Below, one piece after another: positions 1 to 7,992 of a stretch of 64,000 bases of DNA. Position 1 is the stretch's first letter. Every line of letters begins with the position of its first letter. The notes below the pieces were generated by a model. It made no database searches. It was given only the letters and a program-made list of their open reading frames with translations, and was not told the origin of the DNA. The stretch comes from an uncultured Sulfitobacter sp. (lineage in GTDB: Bacteria; Pseudomonadota; Alphaproteobacteria; Rhodobacterales; Rhodobacteraceae): positions 62,001 through 126,000 of the forward strand of contig NZ_CANMQS010000002.1 in assembly GCF_947500075.1 (NCBI RefSeq). Reading direction: 5' to 3'. Made by a program: the position numbers and the translations under genes.

Positions 1-448
1 TGTCTATGTTGTAGTATCCCACCGGCAGGGAGATGGAGAACGGCAGGCCATAGACGGTGTTATCGAAGGTCGACAGCGACAGCATCGCCTCGTGATACCC
101 GTCCTTCTCGAAATCGGCCTCCGAAGCGATGAAGGGCTCCAGCGACTGCGCGATGCCCTTGTCGATCAGCGGCGCCTGACGGTTCAGACCCTGCATGGTC
201 ACATCGGGCAGGTTCCCTGCAACCGCTTCGCGGAGGATTGTGTTTGTGGCATCCTCGTAGCTCTCGTAGGTGGCGCGAAACTTCACCTCGATGTTCGGAT
301 GGGCTTCCTTGAAGGCGGGCATCATCGCCTCATAGGTCACGTCAAAGAGGTGGCTGTAGGGATAGGCAAACTCGATCGTTACCTTTTCCTCGGCGAAGAC
401 GGCGCTGGCCGACAATACCAGGACCATTGCAGTTGTGGTCAGTTTCAT
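1..448 (-). CDS. UgpB-like ABC transporter substrate-binding protein (partial)
   Basis: Periplasmic solute-binding protein of the carbohydrate uptake (CUT1) ABC family; only the N-terminal ~149 residues are in the window and the gene runs off the left edge. The ATG at 448 is followed by a Sec signal peptide (MKLTTTAMVLVLSASAVFA, then EE). The mature start, VTIEFAYPYSHLFDVTYEAM, and the following AFKEAHPNIEVKF are typical of the UgpB/MalE class. It is the last visible gene of a minus-strand ATPase-permease-permease-binding protein operon. A 122-nt gap carrying three hairpins separates it from the permease gene, an arrangement that often lets the binding protein be expressed more than the membrane parts. 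The substrate cannot be read from the sequence; glycerol-3-phosphate, a glycerophosphodiester or a sugar are all possible. Confidence 0.85.
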   Translation of the reverse strand, partial: MKLTTTAMVLVLSASAVFAEEKVTIEFAYPYSHLFDVTYEAMMPAFKEAHPNIEVKFRATYESYEDATNTILREAVAGNLPDVTMQGLNRQAPLIDKGIAQSLEPFIASEADFEKDGYHEAMLSLSTFDNTVYGLPFSISLPVGYYNID

Positions 449-508
449 TAGGTTTACTCCTGTTGCTGAGGCCTGACGGTTTGGCGATTGGCAGACCTCA
501 ATGATTTT

Positions 509-570
509 CCCCTGCAGGGGAGGTGATGGTCCCCTTGCGGGGCTATGGGTAGGGCGGGAGCGATCCCGCC
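509..570 (-). promoter_or_regulatory. three intercistronic hairpins between permease and binding-protein genes
   Basis: Three inverted repeats lie back to back: CCCCTGCAGGGG (509-520), CCCCTTGCGGGG (531-542), and GGCGGGA/TCCCGCC with a GCGA loop (553-570). The last one abuts the stop codon of the upstream permease gene. No U-run follows, so an RNA-stability or attenuation element is more likely than a full terminator. This is inferred from position and structure only. Confidence 0.5.
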
Positions 571-1533
571 TTACTTCATTCCAGACAATGTGATCCCCTC
601 GATGAAGCGGCGCTGCGCGATCAGAAACGCGACGATCAGCGGTGTGACGATGACAGTGGCTGTGGCCATCATGGGACCGAAGAACGACCCGTCTCCATCG
701 CCCTTGAACTCGCGCAGACCCAGCGGCGGCGTGAAGAGGTCCCGGTTGCCGGTCACGACGATGCGCGGCCAGAAGTAATCGTTCCAATGGGCCACGATGC
801 TGAAGATGGCGAAAGCCAGCAGCGCGGGGATTGCCGTGGGCAGCATGACGCGCCAGACGATGGCAAACTCGCTCATCCCATCCATCCGTGCCGCGTCGAT
901 CAGGTCATCGGGCACGGTCATGAAGAACTGGCGCATCAGGAAGATGCCAAAGACGGAGATCGTCCAGGGCAAGACCAAAGCCGCATAGGTGTTGGTCAGC
1001 CCCAGCTTGGCCAGCATGATGTAAAGCGGCAGTGCAATGGCATGGACCGGGATCAGCAGGCAGAACAGAACCAGCCCGAACACCGCCTCGCGGCCCCAGA
1101 ACTTCAGCTTGGCAAGCGCATAGGCAGCAGGCAGCGCCACGACAATCTGGATCAGAAAGATCGAGACGGTGACGACCACCCCGTTGAGCAGGTAGCGTAT
1201 CAAAGGCGCTTCGGTGAACGCCTTGGTGTAGTTGAAGACAACAGGGCGCATCGCGCATGCCGCTGTCGTTTCCGTCAGCAAAGCCTCCTGCACGCCAGCA
1301 TCATCCTCGTTGGGAAAACGCGACCGCGCCGCTTCAATATCGGCCCGGTCAGGCTGGCGCAGCGCAACGCAACGCGGATCGATCATCATCTCCTGCCGCC
1401 CAAAGAAGCCGCCTTCGCCTCGGTCGATCTCACCGGGGCTTTTGAAGGAGTAGCTGACCATCATGTAAAATGGGGCAAGCACAATGATTGCGCCAAAGAT
1501 CAGGACAAGATGTTTGAGCCAGTCGCGTGTCAT
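571..1533 (-). CDS. UgpE-like ABC transporter permease
   Basis: Inner-membrane permease (320 aa) of a CUT1-type importer. A first membrane segment at about residues 9-29 is followed by a long periplasmic insert (about 36-88) before the usual permease core. The cytoplasmic EAA loop reads DAARMDGMSEFAIVWRVMLP, the contact site for the ATPase. UgpE/MalG proteins are usually near 280 aa, so the insert of about 50 residues, containing two cysteines, makes this one long. The gene overlaps the upstream permease gene by 4 nt, indicating translational coupling. It is expected to pair with the 1530-2495 product to form the channel. Confidence 0.88.
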   Translation of the reverse strand: MTRDWLKHLVLIFGAIIVLAPFYMMVSYSFKSPGEIDRGEGGFFGRQEMMIDPRCVALRQPDRADIEAARSRFPNEDDAGVQEALLTETTAACAMRPVVFNYTKAFTEAPLIRYLLNGVVVTVSIFLIQIVVALPAAYALAKLKFWGREAVFGLVLFCLLIPVHAIALPLYIMLAKLGLTNTYAALVLPWTISVFGIFLMRQFFMTVPDDLIDAARMDGMSEFAIVWRVMLPTAIPALLAFAIFSIVAHWNDYFWPRIVVTGNRDLFTPPLGLREFKGDGDGSFFGPMMATATVIVTPLIVAFLIAQRRFIEGITLSGMK

Positions 1534-2495
1534 CCGTAATGCACCTTTCGCTCGACCAGCCAGCGCTGGATCAGGGTCAGAAACATCACGAAGACCAGAA
1601 ACAAGACGGTGATGGCGGATCCAATGCCGATCAGGTTCTGCTGAACGCCTTTCTCGAAAATCGCGAACATCATCACATAGGCAGATTTGTTCGGACCGCC
1701 GCCTTGTGGCCAGAAGGCCTCGATTGTGTCAAAGACCTGAAAGGCGCGGATGCAGGAAATGGTCACAACAAACACGGTTGTCGGCCCAAGCGCAGGCCAG
1801 GTGACCAACCGGAACCGCTCCCAGGCGCTTCTCGCCCCGTCCATTTCAGCAGCGTGATACAACTCGCGGTGCACGGAGGTCAGCCCTGCAAGGTACAGCA
1901 CCATGTTGAAGCCAAAACCCTGCCAGATGCCAATGAAGCACACGACCCAGATGGCATAGTCACGATCCCTCAGCCACAGCGGAAACCCGTCAGCGCAGCC
2001 GTTTCCAAAGAACGCGATGGCCTCCATCCATGTGCCACAGGCCATCGCCAGGGTCCGGTTCACCATCCCGATTGTTGGATGCAACATGAACTCCCAAGCG
2101 ATGGCCATCGCCAGCAGCGTTGCCATGACGGGCAGGAAATAGATTGTCTTGTAGATGTCACCGATCCGGCCAAGCGAATGCACCAGCATGGCCGCGCCCA
2201 GCCCCAGACCGACAGAGATCGGCACCACTGTCACCACATAGGTGAAGGTCGCGATGAACATCTTCTCGTAAGTTGAGCGGGTGAAAAGCCTTTCGTAGTT
2301 CTGCACCCCAACCCAGTCAAATCCCGGATTGCCCAAGGCGTAGTTGCTGAACGACAGCACGATTGCCACGCAGACCGGCACCAGCAGGATCAGGATCATC
2401 AGTGCCAGCGCCGGGGCTGCCAGACCCCAGGCCGTGCGCGCTTGCCGGTTCTCTTCCTTGCGCAGCGGTTGCAGATCCGCGTCAAGCACCGCCAT
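1530..2495 (-). CDS. UgpA-like ABC transporter permease
   Basis: Inner-membrane permease (321 aa) and partner of the UgpE-like protein. The N-terminal membrane segment (about 23-45) leads into the UgpA/MalF-type motif NYALGNPGFDWVGVQNYERL. The EAA loop is AAEMDGARSAWERFRLVTWP. A non-standard loop around residues 147-170 (AMACGTWMEAIAFFGNGCAD) carries two cysteines and is predicted to be periplasmic. The start ATG lies one nucleotide after the stop of the ATPase gene, so the two are co-transcribed. Confidence 0.88.
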   Translation of the reverse strand: MAVLDADLQPLRKEENRQARTAWGLAAPALALMILILLVPVCVAIVLSFSNYALGNPGFDWVGVQNYERLFTRSTYEKMFIATFTYVVTVVPISVGLGLGAAMLVHSLGRIGDIYKTIYFLPVMATLLAMAIAWEFMLHPTIGMVNRTLAMACGTWMEAIAFFGNGCADGFPLWLRDRDYAIWVVCFIGIWQGFGFNMVLYLAGLTSVHRELYHAAEMDGARSAWERFRLVTWPALGPTTVFVVTISCIRAFQVFDTIEAFWPQGGGPNKSAYVMMFAIFEKGVQQNLIGIGSAITVLFLVFVMFLTLIQRWLVERKVHYG

Positions 2496-2496
2496 C

Positions 2497-3651
2497 TCAG
2501 GCGACCTCGCTTGTCAAGTCGACCATGGCTTCGACGCTGCGCAAACGCTTTCCGCGCGCGTCAAAAACCAGTCCCACCCGCGTGTCGAAGCCCAGCCCAA
2601 CCTCCGCCCCAAGTCCCAGCATCTGCCGCTGCGCAGGTGTCGCCCGGAGGGTCACGCGCATTGCATCGTCGTCAAGCGCAATCTGGGCGAAGACTTCAGA
2701 GCCGAGGTTCTCGAAATGTACCACCCGGCCCGTCAACCGTGGGGTATGCTGCGTCAGGTGCAGCGCCTCGGGGCGCAATCCAAGCTGCATTATCTCCGGG
2801 GTGGCAGATGTGACGTGCCAATCCAGCGACCTGCCAAACAAGTGCAGGTCAGTGCCGGATCGTTCCAGCGGTAAGATGTTGATCTTGGGGGAGCCGATGA
2901 ACTCGGCCACGCGGATGTCATCGGGGTCTTCATAAATGATGTCAGGTGCGGCGCATTGCAAAATCTCGCCGTCCATCATCACGGCGATGCGGTCCGACAT
3001 GGTCATCGCTTCCACCTGGTCATGCGTCACGTAGATGAATGTTGCCGCAAGGTTCCGGTGCAGTTCCGCGATCTCCGCACGTGTCTGAACCCGCAGTTTC
3101 GCGTCGAGGTTTGACAGCGGTTCATCTAACAGAAATGCGGCCGGGTTCCGAACCAGCGCCCGGCCCAACGCCACCCGCTGTCGCTGCCCTCCGGACAGTT
3201 GCCCGGGCTTGCGATCCAACAACGCGGCAATTTCCAACATGTCTGCGGCGCGACTGACCTGGCTTGCGATGCGCGCGTTATGCGCTCTGGCACCAGGCAT
3301 CACGCTGCCCACAACAGGCAACCGCTGAAGGCCGTTCAATTCGCGCATCCGCAGCGGAACGGCGATGTTCTCGCCCACGCTCAGATGCGGGTAGAGCGCG
3401 TAAGACTGAAACACCATCGACAGGTTGCGATCGGCAGCGCGCGTGCCGGTCACATCAACCCCTCCAAGGGCAATATTGCCCGTCGTCGGGGCCTCAAGCC
3501 CGGCGATGATGCGCAACAGCGTGGACTTTCCACAGCCTGATGGACCAACGAGCGAGACGAACTCGCCATTGACCACATCCAGTGAGACACCTTTCAGGAC
3601 CGGTGTTTCCCCAAAGCGTTTGGTGATCGATGTAATAGACAGGTCAGCCAT
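2497..3651 (-). CDS. UgpC/MalK-family ABC transporter ATP-binding protein
   Basis: Cytoplasmic ATPase (384 aa) that energises the importer. Walker A is GPSGCGKST (about residues 37-45), the signature is LSGGQRQRVALGRAL, Walker B is FLLDEPLSNLDAKLR, and the H-loop histidine is in YVTHDQVEAMTMSDR. A MalK-type regulatory C-terminus (about 240-384) follows. Between the Q-loop and the signature there is an extra segment of about 20 residues (QRLPVVGSVMPGARAHN) compared with ordinary MalK proteins. It is the first gene of the operon; its promoter must lie in the 108-nt gap shared with the divergent LysR gene. Confidence 0.9.
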   Translation of the reverse strand: MADLSITSITKRFGETPVLKGVSLDVVNGEFVSLVGPSGCGKSTLLRIIAGLEAPTTGNIALGGVDVTGTRAADRNLSMVFQSYALYPHLSVGENIAVPLRMRELNGLQRLPVVGSVMPGARAHNARIASQVSRAADMLEIAALLDRKPGQLSGGQRQRVALGRALVRNPAAFLLDEPLSNLDAKLRVQTRAEIAELHRNLAATFIYVTHDQVEAMTMSDRIAVMMDGEILQCAAPDIIYEDPDDIRVAEFIGSPKINILPLERSGTDLHLFGRSLDWHVTSATPEIMQLGLRPEALHLTQHTPRLTGRVVHFENLGSEVFAQIALDDDAMRVTLRATPAQRQMLGLGAEVGLGFDTRVGLVFDARGKRLRSVEAMVDLTSEVA

Positions 3652-3759
3652 GCGATTCCCCCTCGGAACAGACCAACCTTACGTCGTGGCAGACTTAAGT
3701 TTTGTGACGTCATATTAGTGAAACCGATGGGTGCTATGGGTGATGGGAAAGGATCTGCC

Positions 3760-4623
3760 GTGCGCCCGAACCACCACCAATTCGAAGCGTTCGCCTATGT
3801 CGTTCGTGAAGGCAGTTTTTCCGCTGCCGCAGCCCGGCTGGCGGTGACGCAATCCACAATCACACAGCATATTGCCAAACTGGAAAAGAGCGTCGGCACG
3901 ATGCTCTTGGTACGGGGCCGCGATGGTGTGGAGCTTACCCCGACCGGGCAGGATTTCTACGATCTGGCTGACCGTATGGTCGCCCTTGATGCAGAAGTCT
4001 CTGAACGTCTGGAAGGGTTCAATGCAATGCAGGAAGGCAGGCTCAACGTCATCGGCAATGCGCCACAGCCTGCCTTGAGGATTATCGCCCGTTTCCGGCA
4101 GCGCTACCCGGATATCCGCGTTGATTTTGGTCTGCATGACTGGACGACAGCCACATCCATGATCCGCAGCCGGTTGGCCGATGTTGGGCTGATCACCGAT
4201 GCTCCGGAACATGAAACCTGGGAGCGTGTCCATATCGAGCGGTCCCATTACGTCCTCTACTGCCCTGCCGATCATCGACTTGCCCGACACGACGAAGTGT
4301 CGCTGAAGGATCTGCAACACGAAACGCTCATTGTGCCGGAAAAGGGATCGCTCACACAGCGCCTGCTTGCAAGGACCTGCAAGAACCACGACATCACGCT
4401 GACCCGCATGGTCACGATGACAACCTTTCCGCTGATGTGCGAAGCCGTGCTGCAAGGCATTGGTGTGGCGCTGTTTCTGCGCAACAGCAGCCTGATTCAG
4501 GACAATATCGCACAGATCGCCGTCAGCGAGATGCCGGACCCCCAGGATACCTATCTGATTGCAACCAAGGACCGCACGCGCCTGAAACTTGTCGCGGAAT
4601 TCATTAACGCAGCCGTTGTGTGA
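3760..4623 (+). CDS. LysR-family transcriptional regulator
   Basis: DNA-binding regulator (287 aa from GTG 3760). It has an N-terminal winged helix (FEAFAYVVREGSFSAAAARL, then TQSTITQHIAKLEKSVG) and a C-terminal periplasmic-binding-like effector domain. I chose GTG 3760 because AAAGGA sits six bases upstream and the reading begins just before the conserved helix; an upstream in-frame GTG at 3718 would add 14 residues. It is divergent from the UgpABCE-like operon, so it probably controls it. The intergenic region contains the palindrome TGACGTCA, but no convincing T-N11-A box was fixed. Confidence 0.85.
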   Translation: MRPNHHQFEAFAYVVREGSFSAAAARLAVTQSTITQHIAKLEKSVGTMLLVRGRDGVELTPTGQDFYDLADRMVALDAEVSERLEGFNAMQEGRLNVIGNAPQPALRIIARFRQRYPDIRVDFGLHDWTTATSMIRSRLADVGLITDAPEHETWERVHIERSHYVLYCPADHRLARHDEVSLKDLQHETLIVPEKGSLTQRLLARTCKNHDITLTRMVTMTTFPLMCEAVLQGIGVALFLRNSSLIQDNIAQIAVSEMPDPQDTYLIATKDRTRLKLVAEFINAAVV

Positions 4624-4767
4624 ACGTCTGAACCCTCCACCGGACGTTGGCTCACCGCAGCTGGCGGCACGTCAGATGCCAGGTATTCAGACAAGGCGCC
4701 GCACGTTTCAAGCGCAAGACAGACGTATGGCAATCTGCGATCACCCCGGTTTTTGACTCAAGGCTAT

Positions 4768-4829
4768 CATCCGACAGTTTCAGTCGGCCTCATGCGCCCC
4801 TCTTGCTGCCACTGATGTCGGGTGTGTGG
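4768..4829 (+). repeat. 62-bp interspersed repeat, copy 1
   Basis: Begins CATCCGACAGTTTCAGTCGG and ends GTCGGGTGTGTGG. A small hairpin (CCGAC, 7-nt loop, GTCGG) lies at its start. Near-identical direct copies occur at 5431-5493 and 21350-21411. The 4838 gene ends just beyond it. The 4624-4767 stretch upstream shows no gene. Confidence 0.85.
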
Positions 4830-4837
4830 AGAGGCTG

Positions 4838-5317
4838 TCATTCGGGATCAGCTATGGTCCGGCGTGAGGTCTGAATTGAGATGTCGGCTCGCTCTTCGAT
4901 TTTCTGGCCAAGGAGCTGCACTGTGTATGTTTCTTCAAAAGTTCTTCGTGGCCCGGGCTGTCGAATGCACATGGAAATGAAATTCAGAGGGGGAACACCA
5001 CATGGGAACAAGCGTTCGCGTATCCTGTACCTCCATGTACAGGTAAAGCCAGAACAAGATGCGCCATCAGCCTCAAAGGTTTTGATTGCACGCTCTGCGT
5101 TCATTCCTCGTGTCATCTCAAAGGCCGCGTTTCCAAGTAAATTACTGAAACTTCTGTCTCTTTCTAAGCTCGCGAATAGATCTTCTTGATATTTGCGCTG
5201 ATAGAGCTCAACCCGTTTTGCGCCAAGTTCAGTTTTTCCAAATGGGTTTGGACGAGCAGTTGAGCACGAGGTTGCTACCACTAGCGCTGAGATCGCGATA
5301 CCTAGCTCTAATCGCAT
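4838..5317 (-). CDS. putative lipoprotein of unknown function
   Basis: A 159-residue protein with a short hydrophobic N-terminus and a lipobox-like site (LVVATSC, Cys about 18), so probably an anchored lipoprotein, although the lipobox is weak. The mature part contains several cysteines (SCSGFTC, FPCGVPP, MCIRQPG) that could form disulfides. I do not recognise a family. The gene is isolated, lies between copies 1 and 2 of the 62-bp repeat, and is AT-richer than the surrounding core genes, which suggests a transferred cassette. Confidence 0.6.
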   Translation of the reverse strand: MRLELGIAISALVVATSCSTARPNPFGKTELGAKRVELYQRKYQEDLFASLERDRSFSNLLGNAAFEMTRGMNAERAIKTFEADGASCSGFTCTWRYRIRERLFPCGVPPLNFISMCIRQPGPRRTFEETYTVQLLGQKIEERADISIQTSRRTIADPE

Positions 5318-5430
5318 AATTATCCTTCCGGTGCTCTCACATCAAAAAGAAGAGGTTTTCTCTTCAGGTCTTCACCACTTACAAGAGAATTATTGTCAGT
5401 TGGCAATGGTCAACAAGGGTTGATAGCAGT

Positions 5431-5493
5431 CATCCGACAGTTTTAGTCGGCCTTATGCGCCCCTTTTTGCTGCCACCGATGGCGGGTGTGTGG
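5431..5493 (+). repeat. 62-bp interspersed repeat, copy 2
   Basis: Begins CATCCGACAGTTTTAGTCGG and ends GGCGGGTGTGTGG; about 90 percent identical to copies 1 and 3 by eye and in the same orientation. It is the left boundary of the aromatic-catabolism region. The remaining sequence between 5318 and 5679 shows no credible gene. Confidence 0.85.
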
Positions 5494-5679
5494 ACAATGC
5501 CGTCGTTGGGATTTGGGCATTCGCTGGCGCAGCATCACTTTGCACTCGCAGCGTGATTTTTGCTGCGATCATCTCAAATCTTGAAAGCGGACATTTCGCG
5601 CGCTTTTTCGAACACCTGATCCCAAGCGTTGCCAGAACGAAGGATCTGGTTTGTCAGAATTCAGCGCATTGGACTAAAT

Positions 5680-6570
5680 TCAGTTTTCTAGAGCTCCGCA
5701 ACTTTCGCTGAGTGCTTCTATCATCGCACGCATGCGTTTGTTTAGCCGACGATTGCTGCTGTGGACGACGTAAATGCCGTAATCGTTGTGACTCAGATGG
5801 GGCAACACGGGCACCAGAGCGCCCGCACTCAACTGTTCGTCCACTACGAACAAAGGCAATCGAATGATTCCATGGTCGTTCAAGGCCGCATCCACCAGAA
5901 ATGACCCATAATTTGACCTCAAGGCAGGGCGAAATGTGACCGTCCTACGTTTCCCCGCCTCGTCAAGAACCCAAGTGGCCCGACGTTCCGAGCCGTAGTG
6001 CAACAGCGGGTGTGAAGACAAATCCTCGATGCTCTGGGGTAAGTCACGTGCCTGAGAGTAAGTTCGGCTGGCAAACAGGCCGTGCCGGGTTGTGCCAATC
6101 CGATGACAATTCAACCCCTTCAATTCAGTCGCCGTAACACGCACGGCAAGATCGTAGTTTTCGTTTTCGAGATCGACGGTGCGGTCATCAAAGTCGATTG
6201 TTAGGTCAATTTGGGGGTGATCTTCGGCAAATCGAAAGAGCGCCGGCTTCAGGAAAGACAAACCGAATTCACGCGCGATGGTGAACGATAGTGGTCCCTT
6301 CAAAGCAAGGCTTTGTTGCATGAAATCCGCATCAAGATCATCGGCGTCAGCCACCATCCCGCTGGCCCGCTGATAGAGTTCTTGCCCTGCGCTTGTCACC
6401 TCCCATACGCGGGGTTGGCGATCGATCAATCGGACGCCATAGCGGTCCTCCAACTGGCTTAGCCTGCGACTGACCGCGGATTTAGCGATATTCATCGCTT
6501 CTGCGGCACGGGCGATACCGCCGCTATCTACGATTTTGACAAATAAACGTAGGTCTTCGATCTGGCCCAT
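5680..6570 (-). CDS. LysR-family transcriptional regulator
   Basis: A 296-residue regulator with the N-terminal helix-turn-helix DLRLFVKIVDSGGIARAAEA and AKSAVSRRLSQLEDRYGVRL, then an effector-binding domain. The sequence is of the CrgA/DhaR-like LysR branch, whose members often sense quinones, electrophiles or redox state. It is transcribed divergently from the six-gene operon beginning at 6775, so local control of that operon is likely. An imperfect GTTCGTAA...TTGCGAAC inverted repeat lies in the shared 204-nt intergenic region. Confidence 0.88.
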   Translation of the reverse strand: MGQIEDLRLFVKIVDSGGIARAAEAMNIAKSAVSRRLSQLEDRYGVRLIDRQPRVWEVTSAGQELYQRASGMVADADDLDADFMQQSLALKGPLSFTIAREFGLSFLKPALFRFAEDHPQIDLTIDFDDRTVDLENENYDLAVRVTATELKGLNCHRIGTTRHGLFASRTYSQARDLPQSIEDLSSHPLLHYGSERRATWVLDEAGKRRTVTFRPALRSNYGSFLVDAALNDHGIIRLPLFVVDEQLSAGALVPVLPHLSHNDYGIYVVHSSNRRLNKRMRAMIEALSESCGALEN

Positions 6571-6656
6571 CTTTAGTCTGCCTTTCCTCTTTCACCTAGC
6601 CAGCACGACTCTAAAGCTGCCGAGCGAGATGGATCTTGATAGCTTGAGTAACGTGC

Positions 6657-6691
6657 GTTCGTAAGAGCACAGGCGTTCTCAATTTGCGAAC
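6657..6691. promoter_or_regulatory. candidate LysR operator in divergent promoter region
   Basis: An inverted repeat with arms GTTCGTAA (6657-6664) and TTGCGAAC (6684-6691) matches at 7 of 8 positions. It lies between the divergent LysR gene and the secreted-protein operon, a typical place for a LysR site. No binding data are available. Confidence 0.4.
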
Positions 6692-6774
6692 CTAGAGGTC
6701 ACATTTTTCCGGCTATTGAAATTCTGTGCAACCTCTAGCTTGAAGAGTGTTCAATCACAAATCCGGAAACTCCA

Positions 6775-7992
6775 ATGTCACTGAAGAAATCACTTCTTGC
6801 TGCAAGCGCCTTGGCTTTGGTCGCGGCGGGTGCAGCGCAAGCCCAATCTATGTCCTCGGCTGGTGCCTTGGCATTTGACGACACCAACACTCTCTTTGTT
6901 GGCGATGCCAAAGCGGGACTTGTTCATGCGTTTGACTTGTCAGGCGCGCTTGTGGATCAGGCCGACTATCAGTTGGGCCGCGCGCAAACCTTTGAAGGAC
7001 GCACGATCTTCAATCATCTCGACGTTGAAATTGCAGCCCTTCTGGGCATAGAGGCAGCTGATGTCGTGATCAATGACATGGTAGTGCACAAGCCTACCAA
7101 ACAAGTTCTTCTTTCGATTCATCGCGGTCACGGTCCTGATGCCGAGGCGGTGATCATTGCGGTGAACAATGGTGCACTTGAACTGATTGATCTTGACGCG
7201 GCAGAGCATTCTTCGATGAGCGTTGGACCTGTTCCGACGTCCGAGACACTGGAGTTTGGGCAGCCGCTGAACACACTCGCAATCACAGACATCGATTACT
7301 ACAACGGTGAGCTTCTTGTGGCAGGCGTGTCGAATGAGGAATTCAGCTCCAAGCTACGTCGCATCCCGTTCCCTTTCACAAATGAGATCAGCACATCGTC
7401 GATCGAAATTTGGCATGCCGTGCACGCTCAATATGAAACTCGCGCTCCAATCATTTCTCAAACTGTGGCTGAGCTGGACGGTGTGCCAACGCTGATCGCG
7501 ATCTACGCTTGTACGCCAATCGTCAAAATCCCGCTCACGGATCTGACTGACGGCGCGGAGGTGCGCGGAACGATGATCGGGGAAATGGGCTTTGGCAACA
7601 CCCCGCTCGACATCGTTCCTTATGTCAATGGTTGGGACGGGACCAGCAATGTGGTTGTGACTAATTCCAACCGATCCGCGGCCTCGCTGAACATTGAAGC
7701 GATCGGCGCGGCCGAAGCAATGCCGCATGGCGAAGGTGTACAGAACGTGTTCTCGGTCGCCGGTGTTGATCAATTCCCATTGCCTATGAGTGGTACACTG
7801 CACCTGGACACGCTGGACGACACCTATGCGCTTGTTGTGCGCCGCAGCCCCGAGGATGTGCGCAACATGCAGTTGCACACGGTCCCAATGCCATTCTTCT
7901 TTGATCGTGCCGACCACGTGGTTGAGATGAACTTTGACGGCAGCCCCGATCCGTTCGGGTACAAGGCCGCTCCTCCGGTGGAATACAACTAA
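6775..7992 (+). CDS. secreted protein of unknown function, probable beta-propeller
   Basis: A 405-residue exported protein. Residues 1-23 form a Sec signal peptide (KKSLLAASALALVAAGAAQA, cleavage before Q). The mature chain has recurring strand-rich segments such as AFDDTNTLFVGDAKAGLVHAF and LAITDIDYYNGELLVAGVSN, which resemble NHL/YncE-type propeller blades. No catalytic motif is recognised. It is the first gene of an operon with a second secreted protein (one-base overlap in TAATG), pirin, glutathionyl-hydroquinone reductase, a CDGSH fusion and a hemerythrin. A periplasmic substrate-binding or redox role is only inference from those neighbours. Confidence 0.8.
   Translation: MSLKKSLLAASALALVAAGAAQAQSMSSAGALAFDDTNTLFVGDAKAGLVHAFDLSGALVDQADYQLGRAQTFEGRTIFNHLDVEIAALLGIEAADVVINDMVVHKPTKQVLLSIHRGHGPDAEAVIIAVNNGALELIDLDAAEHSSMSVGPVPTSETLEFGQPLNTLAITDIDYYNGELLVAGVSNEEFSSKLRRIPFPFTNEISTSSIEIWHAVHAQYETRAPIISQTVAELDGVPTLIAIYACTPIVKIPLTDLTDGAEVRGTMIGEMGFGNTPLDIVPYVNGWDGTSNVVVTNSNRSAASLNIEAIGAAEAMPHGEGVQNVFSVAGVDQFPLPMSGTLHLDTLDDTYALVVRRSPEDVRNMQLHTVPMPFFFDRADHVVEMNFDGSPDPFGYKAAPPVEYN

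Noticed and set aside
787-1539. Long plus-strand reading frame opposite the UgpE-like gene
   Set aside because: It is antisense to a clear permease, with His/Gln/Asp-rich composition typical of a shadow frame.
3690-3720. TGACGTCA as the LysR operator of the UgpABCE-like operon
   Set aside because: The palindrome is real, but it lacks T-N11-A spacing and overlaps the possible upstream GTG start, so I did not call it.
5490-5711. Small plus-strand frame of 73 residues after repeat copy 2
   Set aside because: It starts inside the repeat, overlaps the 3' end of the LysR gene, and has no ribosome site or recognisable features.
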